A stretch of DNA of 64,000 bases, from assembly GCF_016654115.1 (NCBI RefSeq), contig NZ_JAEQAZ010000012.1:1-64000 (forward strand), in the 5' to 3' direction. A program made the position numbers and the translations under genes. The notes below the pieces were generated by a model. That model searched no databases, was not told where the DNA came from, and saw only the letters and a program-made list of their open reading frames with translations. The stretch is from Streptomyces sp. MBT53 (lineage in GTDB: Bacteria; Actinomycetota; Actinomycetes; Streptomycetales; Streptomycetaceae). Below, piece by piece: positions 46,853 through 56,426 of this stretch; positions within the stretch are counted from its first letter, which is position 1, and the number at the start of each line of letters is the position of its first letter.

Positions 46853-47716
46853 TCAGCTCAGTCTCGCCCGCGCCAACTGCCGTGACTGTGCCACCAGTCG
46901 GTCCGTGCTGTCCCAGACCTCCGCGTCCTCCTCCAGGAAGCCGCCGGCCAGGTTGCGGGTGGTGATCGAGACCCTCAGCGGTCCTGGTGCGGGGCGGGAG
47001 CGGACGTGGACCGTGAGTTCCACCGTGGGGACCCAGCCCTTGAGGCCTATCTCGAAGGCCGTCGGGGGGAGCGCGTCCACTGCCAGGAGCAGGGAGAGCG
47101 GGTCCGCGTCGCGGCCGTCCGCGAGACCGAACCAGGAGCGCATCTCGCCCTTGCCGGAGGGGGCGCCGAGGGCCCAGCCGAGGGTGGACGGGTCGAGCTT
47201 CAGCATCAGGCGGTCGGTGATGGCTGAGCTGCCGTCCACCGGTGCTGGGCCGTCTTCCGGGCCGAAGCACTGGTCCATGGGTGGGAACACCGGTGGGCGA
47301 GCCGTCGTGCGGACGTCGTCCGGGAGGGTGTCCAGGTCGCCGTAGGAGGCGAGGACGCGGATGCGTTCCACCTCGCGGCCCTCGTCGTCGTACTGGAAGA
47401 GGGACGCCTGGCCCGTCGAGAGGGTGCGGCCGGTGCGGACCACGTCCGTGCGGACGACCGCCGGGCCCGGCTGGGACGCCGTGAGGTAGTGCGCGGAGAT
47501 CGTGAACGGGTCGGGGTGCGGGAGCGCGTCCGCCAGGGCCCGGCCCAGGACGGACAGGAGGTAGCCGCCGTTGACCGCGTTGATGATCGTCCAGCCGGCC
47601 GAGAGGTCGATGTCGTAGACGCCCGGGGCGCGACGGGTGACCGCCGTGTCGCGGTCGAACTCGCTGTCACCGATCGTGGCCCGCGTGGCCGTCGGTGCGG
47701 ATGCTGCTTCTCGCAT
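46853..47716 (-). CDS. Acyl-CoA thioesterase, hot-dog double domain
   Basis: A 287-residue thioesterase of the TesB-like double hot-dog type. The first half has SAGWTIINAVNGGYLLSVLGRAL with DPFTISAHYLTASQPGPAVV; the second half has DGRDADPLSLLLAVDALPPTAFEIG and PTVELTVHVRSRPAPG, the usual catalytic region with Asp. It hydrolyses acyl-CoA esters of unknown chain length. ATG 47716 is the start. TACTAAGCGGTA at about 47739 upstream resembles a regulator half-site pattern but is unsupported. It is divergent from the esterase gene. Confidence 0.85.
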   Translation of the reverse strand: MREAASAPTATRATIGDSEFDRDTAVTRRAPGVYDIDLSAGWTIINAVNGGYLLSVLGRALADALPHPDPFTISAHYLTASQPGPAVVRTDVVRTGRTLSTGQASLFQYDDEGREVERIRVLASYGDLDTLPDDVRTTARPPVFPPMDQCFGPEDGPAPVDGSSAITDRLMLKLDPSTLGWALGAPSGKGEMRSWFGLADGRDADPLSLLLAVDALPPTAFEIGLKGWVPTVELTVHVRSRPAPGPLRVSITTRNLAGGFLEEDAEVWDSTDRLVAQSRQLARARLS

Positions 47717-47868
47717 GGATGAACCGTACAACAGTCGATTACTAAGCGGTAGCTTTGTTGTTGCGGGCATATGAAAACACCGGCCACTCGGGTGAGCGCC
47801 CGGCAATTTCTTGGTAAGTGTCCGCACTCGTCCGTGACCCACGGCCCGTGATCCCCCTCTTTGGGGAC

Positions 47869-49107
47869 ATGAGCCTCACCGGGACTCCGTTCCTCTACAC
47901 CGCCGTCGTGCTGACGATCGTCGCCCTCATACTGCCGCTCGTGCTGTGGTCGCGGATGCGCGGCCCCAAGGTCGTACGTGTGGCGGCCCGGGCCCTGATG
48001 CTGCTGTTCGCGCAGGCCACGGCCGTCACCCTGGTCTTCGTGATGGTCAACAACCAGAACAACCTGTACGACAACTGGGCCGACCTCCTCGGCACCGGCA
48101 ACCACGTCCAGCAGGCCGCGAACCTCGGCAAGAACGGCACCGGCAACATCTCGCTGAACCGACTGCCCAAGGTCAAGCAGGACTTCTCCCCCGCCTCAGG
48201 ACCCGGCATGAGTTCCGCGGGACAGGTGGAGGTCACCCAGCTCAAGGGCCGGGTGTCGGGCGTGAACGCCGAGGTCTACGTCTGGACCCCGCCGCAGTAC
48301 AAGGAGGCGGCCTACCGCCACAAGAAGTTCCCCGTCGTGGAACTGCTGCCGGGCTGGCCCGGGTCCGCCAAGGCCTGGTTCGGGTCGATGCACGTGACCC
48401 AGCAGTTGGAGCCGCTGATGAGGAGCGGGCGGATCGCGCCCTTCATCCTGGTCGCGCCGCGCTACAACCTGCTGGCCGGCGTGGACACCGGGTGCGCCAA
48501 CATCCCCGGCACGGTCAACGCCGACACCTGGCTCAGCGTCGACGTACCGAAGATGGTCACGGACAACTTCCGCGCCCAGCCCGCCCCCAAGGGCTGGGGA
48601 GTCGCCGGCTACTCGGCCGGCGCGCACTGCGCGGTCAAGCTCGCCGTCGCCCACCCCGACCGCTATCAGGCCGCGGTGAGCATGTCCGGCTACAACGACC
48701 CGATCGGCGAACGCAATTCGCTGGCCGCGCAGAGCGTCGCCCTGCGGGAGGCGAACAACCCCTACCTGCTGCTCAAGAAGGCGGCCACGCCGCCGCCGAT
48801 CGCGATGTACCTGTCCGGCGAGTCCGGCGACGGCTACGAGGCGGGCGTGGCCCTCGAACAGATCGCGAAGGCGCCGACGAGCGTGCATGTGGTGTTCCTG
48901 CCGCGCAGCGACGGTGGGCACACCATGGCGCTGTGGCGGCCCCAGGTGAAGACGGTGTTCCGCTGGCTGACCCTGGAGCTGGGCCAGAACCACCCCCGGA
49001 TCACGAAGTCGTCGTCGGATCCTCGCGGGCGTTCGACCTCCGGTTCCACGCACGCGGAGCTCGCCAGTGGAACCGCATCGCGAGCAGGCGCAACACGAAA
49101 GCGGTGA
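47869..49107 (+). CDS. Membrane-anchored esterase, Ag85/esterase D-like
   Basis: A 412-residue protein with two N-terminal helices (FLYTAVVLTIVALILPLVL and VRVAARALMLLFAQATAVTLVFV) followed by an extracellular alpha/beta hydrolase domain. The nucleophile elbow is VAGYSAGAHCAV (Ser ~residue 252), VVELLPGWPGSAKAWFG holds the oxyanion region, and RSDGGHTMALWRPQ supplies the His. This resembles putative esterases related to mycolyltransferases; Streptomyces lacks mycolic acids, so another ester is hydrolysed. ATG 47869 has GGGGAC adjacent. Its 3' end overlaps the convergent UPF0126 gene by 107 bases. Confidence 0.87.
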   Translation: MSLTGTPFLYTAVVLTIVALILPLVLWSRMRGPKVVRVAARALMLLFAQATAVTLVFVMVNNQNNLYDNWADLLGTGNHVQQAANLGKNGTGNISLNRLPKVKQDFSPASGPGMSSAGQVEVTQLKGRVSGVNAEVYVWTPPQYKEAAYRHKKFPVVELLPGWPGSAKAWFGSMHVTQQLEPLMRSGRIAPFILVAPRYNLLAGVDTGCANIPGTVNADTWLSVDVPKMVTDNFRAQPAPKGWGVAGYSAGAHCAVKLAVAHPDRYQAAVSMSGYNDPIGERNSLAAQSVALREANNPYLLLKKAATPPPIAMYLSGESGDGYEAGVALEQIAKAPTSVHVVFLPRSDGGHTMALWRPQVKTVFRWLTLELGQNHPRITKSSSDPRGRSTSGSTHAELASGTASRAGATRKR

Positions 49108-49672
49108 CGATCGCGAGCCCACTGGTGAGGGGGGTCAGCGCGTCGTAGTGGATGCAGAGCACGGAGATGGTGGCACCGACGATCGCCGGGACCGCGTACA
49201 GGTCGCGGTCCCAGCGGAGCAGGGACGGGGTCTCGTTGGCGAGGACGTCCCGCAGCACACCGCCGCCGACGGCGGTGGCCAGACCCAGGGCGGCCGAGGA
49301 GGTGAGGCTGAGCCCGTAGTCGTACGCCTTCACCGTGCCCGAGACGCAGAACAGGCCGAGTCCCGCCGCGTCGAAGACGTTGACGCCGGCCTGGATGCGC
49401 TCCACGTGCGGATGGAGGAAGAAGACGAGGAGCGCGGCGAAGAGCGGGGTGATGAAGTAGCCCAGGTCCGTGAAGGCGGCCGGGGGGACCGCCCCGATGA
49501 TCACGTCCCGGAAGATCCCTCCGCCCAGCGCGGTGACCTCGGCGAGCACGGCGATGCCGAACACGTCGAAGTTCTTGCGGACGGCCAGCAACGCGCCGGA
49601 GATGGCGAACACGAAGATGCCGACGAGGTCGAGCGTGTGCTGGACGGAGGGGCTGAACAGTTGCTGAAGCAC
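49001..49672 (-). CDS. UPF0126/YicG-type membrane protein (TRIC-like)
   Basis: A 223-residue protein with seven predicted helices in two homologous halves, marked by GGGIFRDVIIGAVPPAAF and GGGVLRDVLANETPSLL. This internal duplication is characteristic of UPF0126, whose members have been linked to trimeric cation channels and glycine uptake. The transported ion or solute here is unproven. GTG 49672 is the first base of a CCCCAC/GTGGGG palindrome, so the start may be translated from a very short leader. It ends inside the convergent esterase gene. Confidence 0.87.
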   Translation of the reverse strand: MLQQLFSPSVQHTLDLVGIFVFAISGALLAVRKNFDVFGIAVLAEVTALGGGIFRDVIIGAVPPAAFTDLGYFITPLFAALLVFFLHPHVERIQAGVNVFDAAGLGLFCVSGTVKAYDYGLSLTSSAALGLATAVGGGVLRDVLANETPSLLRWDRDLYAVPAIVGATISVLCIHYDALTPLTSGLAIVTAFVLRLLAMRFHWRAPRAWNRRSNAREDPTTTS

Positions 49673-49693
49673 CCCACATTGTTACCCGTGGGG
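49672..49693 (-). promoter_or_regulatory. Palindrome at the UPF0126 start
   Basis: CCCCAC (49672-49677) and GTGGGG (49688-49693) are inverted arms around ATTGTTACCC. The right arm begins the coding sequence on the minus strand. It may be an operator or a start-masking hairpin. Confidence 0.35.
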
Positions 49694-49708
49694 TTCGGCA
49701 GGACGGAC

Positions 49709-51100
49709 CTACAGGGTGGGCTTGCCCGTCGTGTAGAGCCAGGTCTGGAACAGGTCGTCGAGCTGCTGGCCGCTGATCTTCTCGGCGAGCTTGATGAACT
49801 GCTCGGTGCTCGCGTTGCCGTAGCGGTGCAGCTTCGTCCAGGTCGGCAGCAGCTTGAAGAACGCGGTGTCGCCGATGCGTTCGCGCAGCATCTGGAGGGT
49901 CATCGCGCCGCGCTGGTAGACGGCGGAGGCGAACATCGTGTCGCGCTGCGGGTCCGCCACGACGGTCTGCCAGAACGTGCTGTCGGCGGGGCGGGCGTTG
50001 TAGCCGGCCAGGAACGAGTCGTGGGCGGTGCGGGTGCCCTGGTGCTCGGCCCACAGCCACTGGGCGTAGGTCGCGAAGCCCTCGTTGAGCCAGATGTCCT
50101 TCCAGTGCGCGACCGACACGGAGTCGCCGAACCACTGGTGGGCCAGCTCGTGCACGATCGTCGACTCGCTGCGCACGGCGGAGTAGGCGGGCTTGCTCTG
50201 CACTTCGAGCGAGAACCCGGCCTCCGGCATGTCGTCGACGATCGCGCCGGTCTCCTCGAAGGGGTACGGCCCGAAGACCTGCGACCAGTAGTCGGTGGCG
50301 GCGGCCGTCACGGCGTACACGTCGACGCTGTTGCTGTTGGCGAGGACCGGGTCGATGGCGACGTAGATCGGGGTGCCGCCGGGGGTCGTCCCCGTCTTGA
50401 CGTCGAACTTCCCGATGGTGGCGGTGGCGAGATAGGTCGCCATCGGCTTGCTCTCGCGCCAGTGGGTGTACGTCGAGTCGCCCTTGTCGTACGTCGAGAC
50501 GAGGCGGCCGTTGGAGACTCCGGTGAGGCCCTTGGGGGCCTTGATGCGGATGTCGTAGGTGGCCTTGTCGGACGGGTGGTCGCTGGACGGGAACCAGGTG
50601 GAGGCGGCGTTGGGTTCGCAGGCGACGAAGACTCCGTCGGTGGTCTTCATCCAGCCGTAGTCGGAGCCGAACACGATGGGTCCGTTGAGGGGTTCGGGCA
50701 CGCCGCCGTAGGTGACGGTGACCGTGAAGTCCTTGCCCTTGCGGAGGAAGTCCCTTGGTGTGATGCGCAGTTCGTCGCCGGTGCGGGTGAACTGGGCCCG
50801 TCTGCCGTTCACTTCGACCTTGGTGACCTCCAGCTTCTGCAGGTCCAGGTCGAAGGAGGAGAGGTTCTGGGTGGCGCGGGCGGTGAGCGTCGTACGGCCG
50901 TCGAGGCGGTCGGTGTCCGGGTTGTAGGCCACGTCGAGGGCGTAGTGGCGGGCGTCGAAGCCGCCGTTGCCGAGCTGGGGGAAGTAGGTGTCACCGATGC
51001 CGTCGGCGCCGGGGGTGGGGGCGGAGGAGGCGGCTATGACAAGAAAAGAGGCCGCCGCGGTCGCGAGGGCCCCCCAACGTGCCGAACGGGAGAGTGCCAT
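49709..51100 (-). CDS. Secreted M1-family aminopeptidase
   Basis: A 463-residue exported zinc peptidase. The signal peptide is MALSRSARWGALATAAASFLV, with cleavage near ASSA. The N-terminal beta domain contains HYALDVAYNPDTDRLDG. The catalytic site is HELAHQWFGD (~316) with the third zinc Glu in WLNEGFATYAQWLW (~339). The substrate-binding GxMEN motif of classical M1 enzymes is altered: DDMPEAGFSLEVQS occupies its place. The protein lacks the C-terminal HEAT domain, a short M1 form. ATG 51100 has GAAGGGA upstream. It follows oppF by 97 bases on the same strand. Confidence 0.92.
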   Translation of the reverse strand: MALSRSARWGALATAAASFLVIAASSAPTPGADGIGDTYFPQLGNGGFDARHYALDVAYNPDTDRLDGRTTLTARATQNLSSFDLDLQKLEVTKVEVNGRRAQFTRTGDELRITPRDFLRKGKDFTVTVTYGGVPEPLNGPIVFGSDYGWMKTTDGVFVACEPNAASTWFPSSDHPSDKATYDIRIKAPKGLTGVSNGRLVSTYDKGDSTYTHWRESKPMATYLATATIGKFDVKTGTTPGGTPIYVAIDPVLANSNSVDVYAVTAAATDYWSQVFGPYPFEETGAIVDDMPEAGFSLEVQSKPAYSAVRSESTIVHELAHQWFGDSVSVAHWKDIWLNEGFATYAQWLWAEHQGTRTAHDSFLAGYNARPADSTFWQTVVADPQRDTMFASAVYQRGAMTLQMLRERIGDTAFFKLLPTWTKLHRYGNASTEQFIKLAEKISGQQLDDLFQTWLYTTGKPTL

Positions 51101-51197
51101 GAGTCGTCCCTTCGGGTGCGTTTCCGATCAGTCGGACACGCTCGACTCTGCACTCTCCCGTTTCGTCATGGACATGACTTTACCAACTTGTCATGCG

Positions 51198-52439
51198 CTA
51201 CTTGGGAGTTGACTCCTGATCGCCGGATTCCGCTTCGGGTGCGGACACCTCGGCAGCAGGCTCCTCGGGGGTCTCCGCCGCGGGGGTTTCGGCCGCGGGG
51301 GTCTCCGCCGCCTTCTCCAGCACCGCCTCGCCCACCAGCTCCACCGCTTCCTTCGCGGCGGTCAGCAGGACCGTGTCCTGCGGGGCCTGGTCCGCGAAGT
51401 TCTCCGGGTGGTGGCAGGCGACCCGCTGACCGGGCCGCAACTCGATCAGCTGGGGTTCCGTCGTCCGGCAGATCTCCGTCGCCTTCCAGCAGCGCGTGTG
51501 GAAACGGCAGCCGCTGGGCGGGGAGATCGGCGAGGGGACATCGCCCTTGAGCAGGATGCGCTCGCTCTTGGCACCCCGGCGCTTGGGGTCCGGGACCGGC
51601 ACCGCCGACATCAGGGCCTTGGTGTACGGGTGCATCGGCGACTCGTACAGCTTGGTGCTGTCGGCGAGTTCGACGATCTTGCCGAGGTACATCACAGCGA
51701 CCCGGTCCGAGACATGGCGGACCACGGAGAGGTCGTGCGCGATGATCACGTACGTCAGGCCGAGCTCCGTCTGGAGGTCGTCCATCAGGTTCACGACCTG
51801 CGCCTGGATCGACACGTCCAGGGCCGACACCGGCTCGTCCGCGACGACCAGCTTCGGCTTCAGGGCGAGCGCGCGGGCGATGCCGATGCGCTGGCGCTGA
51901 CCGCCGGAGAACTCGTGCGGGTAGCGGTTGAAGTGCTCGGGGCTCAGGCCCACCAGCTCCAGCAGGCGCTGGACCTCGCGCTTGACCCCGCCCTCGGGCT
52001 CGACGCCCTGGAGCCGGAACGGCGCCGAGACGATCGAGCCGATGGTGTGGCGCGGGTTCAGGGAGCCGTACGGGTCCTGGAAGATCATCTGGATGTCGCG
52101 GCGCAGCGGACGCATCCCGGCCGCGTTCAGGCTGGTGATGTCCTGGCCCTCGAAGTGGATCGAGCCGCCCGTCGGGTCCTGGAGCCGGGTGATGACCCGG
52201 CCCATGGTCGACTTGCCGCAGCCCGACTCCCCGACGACGCCCAGGGTCTCGCCCTTGCGCACCTCGAAGTCGATGCCGTCGACGGCCTTCACCGCGGCGA
52301 CCTGACGCTGCAGGATCCCCTTCTTGATGGGGAAGTGCTTCTTCAGGCCCTCGACCTTGAGCAGTACCTCGCTGTCCTCCGAGGAGGACGCCTGCTCCGG
52401 GACGACCGCGGTGGCGGCCGGTTTGTTCGTATCGCTCAC
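51198..52439 (-). CDS. oppF: Oligopeptide ABC transporter ATPase
   Basis: A 413-residue peptide importer ATPase. Walker A is [10 protein letters not shown] (~70), the signature is [15 protein letters not shown], and Walker B is [13 protein letters not shown]. The oligopeptide-transporter C-terminal domain follows ([14 protein letters not shown] with Cys pattern). The last ~40 residues are an Ala/Glu/Thr/Pro tail with three AAETP units encoded by 15-base repeats, unusual for the family. GTG 52439 shares bases with the oppD stop (GTGA). It is the last opp gene. Confidence 0.95.
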   Translation of the reverse strand: MSDTNKPAATAVVPEQASSSEDSEVLLKVEGLKKHFPIKKGILQRQVAAVKAVDGIDFEVRKGETLGVVGESGCGKSTMGRVITRLQDPTGGSIHFEGQDITSLNAAGMRPLRRDIQMIFQDPYGSLNPRHTIGSIVSAPFRLQGVEPEGGVKREVQRLLELVGLSPEHFNRYPHEFSGGQRQRIGIARALALKPKLVVADEPVSALDVSIQAQVVNLMDDLQTELGLTYVIIAHDLSVVRHVSDRVAVMYLGKIVELADSTKLYESPMHPYTKALMSAVPVPDPKRRGAKSERILLKGDVPSPISPPSGCRFHTRCWKATEICRTTEPQLIELRPGQRVACHHPENFADQAPQDTVLLTAAKEAVELVGEAVLEKAAETPAAETPAAETPEEPAAEVSAPEAESGDQESTPK

Positions 52440-53542
52440 AGCTTCGGCGCAATCTCTTCGGTCCAGATCCGCGTACGGTCCGCGGCCGGGAGGTGGCAGG
52501 CGGACCAGTGCCCGCCGTCGACCAGCGCCAGCTCGGGCCGTACGGTTCGCGTGACGTCGCCCTTGGGGATGTCCGCGTACGGGCAGCGCGGGTGGAAGGC
52601 GCAGCCCGAGGGGACGTTGATGAGGCTCGGCGGCTGGCCCTTGACCGGGACGAGCCGGTCCGAGGTCTCCCGGTCGATCCGCGGCATCGAGCCCAACAGA
52701 CCCCAGGTGTACGGGTGTTGGGGCTTCTCGAAGATCTCGTCGACCGGACCGCGCTCCACGCACCGGCCGCCGTACATCACCAGGACCTCGTCGGCGATCT
52801 CGGCGACGACACCGAGGTCGTGCGTGATGAGGACGACCGCGGAGCCGAACTCCTTCTGCAGATCCCGGATGAGGTCGAGGATCTGCGCCTGGACGGTCAC
52901 GTCGAGGGCGGTCGTCGGCTCGTCCGCGATGAGCAGTTCGGGGTTGTTGACCAGGGCCATCGCGATCATGGCGCGCTGGCGCATACCGCCGGAGAACTCG
53001 TGCGGGTAGCCGTCGACGCGCTTGGCCGGCTCGGGGATGCCGACCCGGTCGAGCATCTCGATGGCCCGCGTGCGGGCGACCTTCTTGCTGACGTCGTTGT
53101 GCACCCGGTACGCCTCGACGATCTGGTCGCCGATCTTGTAGTAGGGGTGCATCGCGGACAGCGGGTCCTGGAAGATCATGGACATCTGCTGGCCGCGGAG
53201 CTTGCGCACGTCGTCCGGCGAGGCGCCCACCAGTTCCTGGCCGTCGAGCCAGATCTCACCGGACATCTGCACGTTCTTGCCGCGCGCGCCCAGCCGGTGC
53301 AGGCCCATGATCGCCAGCGAGGTGACGGACTTCCCGGAGCCCGACTCGCCCACGATGGAGAGGGTCTTGCCCTTCTCCAGCGAGAAGCTCAGCCCGTCGA
53401 CGGACTTGACCAGACCGTCGTCGGTCGGGAAGTGCACCTTGAGGTCACGGACTTCGAGGAACGAAGTCGGGGCGTTCGACGGCGAGTTGACGGGCTCGCC
53501 CACTGCGGCGCCAGTCGCAGACAGGGGATCAAGGTCGGTCAC
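52436..53542 (-). CDS. oppD: Oligopeptide ABC transporter ATPase
   Basis: A 368-residue ATPase partner of OppF. Walker A is [10 protein letters not shown], the signature [15 protein letters not shown], Walker [13 protein letters not shown], and the C-terminal Cys-containing segment [14 protein letters not shown] is typical of OppD/DppD. GTG 53542 overlaps the oppB stop as GTGA, deciding the start and implying coupled translation. A Ser/Pro/Asn-rich N-terminus of about 25 residues precedes the domain. Confidence 0.95.
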   Translation of the reverse strand: MTDLDPLSATGAAVGEPVNSPSNAPTSFLEVRDLKVHFPTDDGLVKSVDGLSFSLEKGKTLSIVGESGSGKSVTSLAIMGLHRLGARGKNVQMSGEIWLDGQELVGASPDDVRKLRGQQMSMIFQDPLSAMHPYYKIGDQIVEAYRVHNDVSKKVARTRAIEMLDRVGIPEPAKRVDGYPHEFSGGMRQRAMIAMALVNNPELLIADEPTTALDVTVQAQILDLIRDLQKEFGSAVVLITHDLGVVAEIADEVLVMYGGRCVERGPVDEIFEKPQHPYTWGLLGSMPRIDRETSDRLVPVKGQPPSLINVPSGCAFHPRCPYADIPKGDVTRTVRPELALVDGGHWSACHLPAADRTRIWTEEIAPKL

Positions 53543-54546
53543 GAGAGCCTCACCCGCGGGTCGGCGGCGGCGTACAACAGGTCCACCAGAAGATTTGCGA
53601 TCACTACGAAGAACGCTGCGAGCAGGGTCACGCCGAGGATCGGGGGCAGGTCGTTGCTCTCGATCGACTGCACCGCGTACTGCCCGATGCCGTGCAGGGA
53701 GAACACCGACTCGGTGATCAGCGCACCGCCGAGCAGCAGACCGAGGTCCATGCCGAAGACGGTGATGATCGGCGTCAGGGCGGCCCGCAGACCGTGCTTG
53801 ACGACGACGTTGCGCTCCCGCAGGCCCTTCGCGCGGGCCGTGCGGATGAAGTCCTCGTTCATCGTCTCCAGCATGCCCGAGCGGGTGAGCCGCGCGTAGA
53901 TGGCGGAGTAGAGAAGTGCGAGCGAACACCACGCCGGGAAGAGCGTGTTGGCCCACTGCGCGGGGTTCTCGGTGAACGGGACGTAGGTGCGGCCGAAGAT
54001 CGGCCACTGGTACGTGAAGAGCAGGATCGCCAGGTTGCCCGTGAAGAACATGGGCAGCGAGACACCCGCGAGTGCGACGCCCATGAAGGCACGGTCGAAG
54101 AACGACCGCGGCTTGAGCGCGGAGATCACACCGACCGTGACACCGGACAGGAGCCACAGGACGGCGGCTCCGGCGGCCAGCGAGATGGTGACCGGAAGGC
54201 GGGAGGTGAGCTGCGGCCAGACCTCGACGTGGTCCTTGAAGGAGTAGCCGAAGCAGGGCGCGTCGCAGTGCACCGTGGTGGGGCCGAGGTTGTAGGTGGC
54301 GCCCGCCACGATCCCCTTGATGAAGTGCCAGTACTGCAGGTAAAGGGGCTGGTCCAGACCCAGGTTGTGCTTGACCGCGGCGATGTCCGCCGCCGACGGG
54401 CTCTTCCCGATGTACTGCTGGGCCAGTTGGTCCGCGGTCTGGCCGGCGAGCCGTGGCAGCAGGAAGAAGATGCCGAAGGTGACCGCGGAGACGACCAGCA
54501 GCAGGATCACCGCTGCGATTGTCCGACGGAGAATGTACGAGATCAC
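53539..54546 (-). CDS. oppB: Oligopeptide ABC transporter permease
   Basis: A 335-residue permease with six helices. The N-terminal helix MISYILRRTIAAVILLLVVSAVTFGIFFLL and loop with QPLYLQYWHFIKGI are OppB/DppB-like. The ATPase-coupling EAA loop is MNEDFIRTARAKGLRERNVVVKHGLRAAL. A large periplasmic-type loop with cysteines (VHCDAPCFGY) separates helices 1 and 2. GTG 54546 lies 14 bases after a strong hairpin and has no good ribosome site. Confidence 0.94.
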   Translation of the reverse strand: MISYILRRTIAAVILLLVVSAVTFGIFFLLPRLAGQTADQLAQQYIGKSPSAADIAAVKHNLGLDQPLYLQYWHFIKGIVAGATYNLGPTTVHCDAPCFGYSFKDHVEVWPQLTSRLPVTISLAAGAAVLWLLSGVTVGVISALKPRSFFDRAFMGVALAGVSLPMFFTGNLAILLFTYQWPIFGRTYVPFTENPAQWANTLFPAWCSLALLYSAIYARLTRSGMLETMNEDFIRTARAKGLRERNVVVKHGLRAALTPIITVFGMDLGLLLGGALITESVFSLHGIGQYAVQSIESNDLPPILGVTLLAAFFVVIANLLVDLLYAAADPRVRLS

Positions 54547-54559
54547 GGGGATCGGCGCT

Positions 54560-54591
54560 GGTGCCCGCGGGCCGCTAAGCCCGCGGGCACC
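54560..54591 (-). terminator. Intercistronic hairpin between oppA and oppB
   Basis: GGTGCCCGCGGGC (54560-54572) and GCCCGCGGGCACC (54579-54591) are perfect 13-bp arms with a 6-base loop between the binding-protein stop and oppB start. Such hairpins commonly reduce read-through or protect the 3' end so the binding protein is made in excess. Confidence 0.75.
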
Positions 54592-54621
54592 AATGCCTTC
54601 ACCTGCCTTCCGGGGCTACGA

Positions 54622-56373
54622 CTACTTCGTGGTGCCGATGTTGAGGTAGTCGTACTGGCCGCTGAAGGCCGCCGTAGACACCAGGTTGCTGTAGTTCGCC
54701 GGACGCGCGAGCAGAACCTTGAAGTAGGTCAGCGGGACGAGGGCCGCGTCGCTCATGGTCTGCTTGTCGACCTGCGCGTACATGCTGTTGCGGGTGGTGA
54801 CGTCCTCGGTGCCGATGGCCTTGGAGAGGAGGTCGTTGACCGTCTTGTTGTTGTACTGCGACAGGTTGGTGTTACCCGAGGCGCCGATCGCCGCACCGTT
54901 CAGGATCTGCTGCTCGAAGCCGTAGCCGGAGGGCCAGTCGGCACCCCACTGCATCATGATCAGGCCGATGTTCTGCTGCTCGGTGAACTTCGGGACACCC
55001 GCGTAGTCGGTGAAGTACTTGCCCGACGGGTACTGCTTCAGGCTGGCGTTGATGCCGACGGCCTTCAGCGAGTTGATGATCGCGGTGGCCGCGGAGATCT
55101 CCTGCGGACGGTCGCTGCGCGCCGAGAGGTTGGTCGAGATCGACGTCTTGCCGCAGGCCTTCAGCTGCTCCTTGGCCTTGGCGACGTCACCCTTGTTGCC
55201 GGTGGAGGCGTACTGGTCGTCCTTGACGTAGCCGGTGATGTCCGGCGGGAGGACGGTGGTGGCGATCTCACCGCGGATCGGGCCGCCCTCGGCGGTCTGC
55301 ACGGAGACCTTGTCGATGGCGTACTCGACGGCCTTGCGGCAGGCCACGTTGTCGAACGGCTTCACCTTGGTGTTGATCGCCATGTAGACGAGACGGCCAC
55401 CGAAGGTGTTGTCCGTGCCGGCCTTCTTGTCGGCCGAGGTCAGCAGCTGCGCCTGGGTCGCGGCCTGGACACCGGTACCGCCCATGTCGATCGCGTTGCC
55501 CGCGAGGACGTCCTTGTCGATCGTGTCGGCGTTGACCTTCAGGTTCACGACGATCTTGTCCGGGTACTGCTTGCGCAGCGGGTCCGTCGCCGCGTCCCAG
55601 TTCTTGTTGCGCACGAGGACGGCCTGCTTGCCGTCCTGGTAGCTCTGGAACTGGTACGAGCCGGAGGACACGATGTTCTTGACGTAGTCGACGCCCGTGT
55701 CCTTCGCCTGCGGAACCGGAGCCGTCTGCGGCGCCGCGACCAGGTAGTCGAACTCCTGGAAGGCCGTGTTCAGGTGGAAGACGATCGTGGTGTCGTCCGG
55801 CGTCGCGATGGACTTGAGGCCCTCGGCGCTCTTGTCCTTGTACGGGCCCTTGTAGTCCTTGCCGCCGACCAGGAACTGCTGGAAGTAGTTCGGGCCGAGG
55901 GAGAGCACGTCACGCGCGAAGTTCGAACGCTCCACGGCGTACTTGACGTCCTTGGACGTGATCGCCGTGCCGTCCTGGTACTTCAGGCCCGAACGCAGCT
56001 TGTACGTCCAGGTCTTGCCGCCGTCGCTGGAGACACCCTTGCTCGCGGCGAGGTCCGGGACCAGGGTGTTCCCCTTGGAACCGGGGCCGGGCTCGAACGT
56101 CATCAGCGGACGGGCGTACAGCCGGCTGAAGTTGTACATGTAGGCGTAGTACGTGTTGCCCGGGTCGAACGAGTCCGGAACGTCGGACAGTTCGTAGGTG
56201 ACCGTCCCGCCCTTGTGCGTGGAGGCGTTGACGACGTCCTTGGTCGCTGCGTTGGCCCCAGCCGCCTTCGTCCCACCGTTGTCACTCTTGTTGTCATCGG
56301 CCTTGCTGCAACCTGCTACAAGCAGTGTCGCAGAGCCGATGGCCGCAACTGCGGCCAGCGCTGACCTTCGCAT
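54622..56373 (-). CDS. oppA: Oligopeptide-binding lipoprotein
   Basis: A 583-residue extracellular peptide-binding protein of SBP family 5. The lipobox is VAGC with Cys22. DSFDPGNTYYAYMYNFSRLYARPL opens the fold, and TWTYKLRSGLKYQDGTAITSKDVKYAVERS is the family signature. It delivers peptides to OppBC. ATG 56373 is preceded by GGAGGAAG about 10 bases away. It is between oppC and oppB, an order also seen for bldK-like loci. GTP- or species-specific peptide signals cannot be predicted. Confidence 0.95.
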   Translation of the reverse strand: MRRSALAAVAAIGSATLLVAGCSKADDNKSDNGGTKAAGANAATKDVVNASTHKGGTVTYELSDVPDSFDPGNTYYAYMYNFSRLYARPLMTFEPGPGSKGNTLVPDLAASKGVSSDGGKTWTYKLRSGLKYQDGTAITSKDVKYAVERSNFARDVLSLGPNYFQQFLVGGKDYKGPYKDKSAEGLKSIATPDDTTIVFHLNTAFQEFDYLVAAPQTAPVPQAKDTGVDYVKNIVSSGSYQFQSYQDGKQAVLVRNKNWDAATDPLRKQYPDKIVVNLKVNADTIDKDVLAGNAIDMGGTGVQAATQAQLLTSADKKAGTDNTFGGRLVYMAINTKVKPFDNVACRKAVEYAIDKVSVQTAEGGPIRGEIATTVLPPDITGYVKDDQYASTGNKGDVAKAKEQLKACGKTSISTNLSARSDRPQEISAATAIINSLKAVGINASLKQYPSGKYFTDYAGVPKFTEQQNIGLIMMQWGADWPSGYGFEQQILNGAAIGASGNTNLSQYNNKTVNDLLSKAIGTEDVTTRNSMYAQVDKQTMSDAALVPLTYFKVLLARPANYSNLVSTAAFSGQYDYLNIGTTK

Positions 56374-56426
56374 GATGATCTGCTTCCTCCATTGTCGGAA
56401 ACTTGATGAACTCTCGGGTGCGGGCC

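Noticed and set aside
53692..56364. 890-codon plus-strand reading frame
   Set aside because: Antisense to oppB and oppA, which carry clear family motifs.
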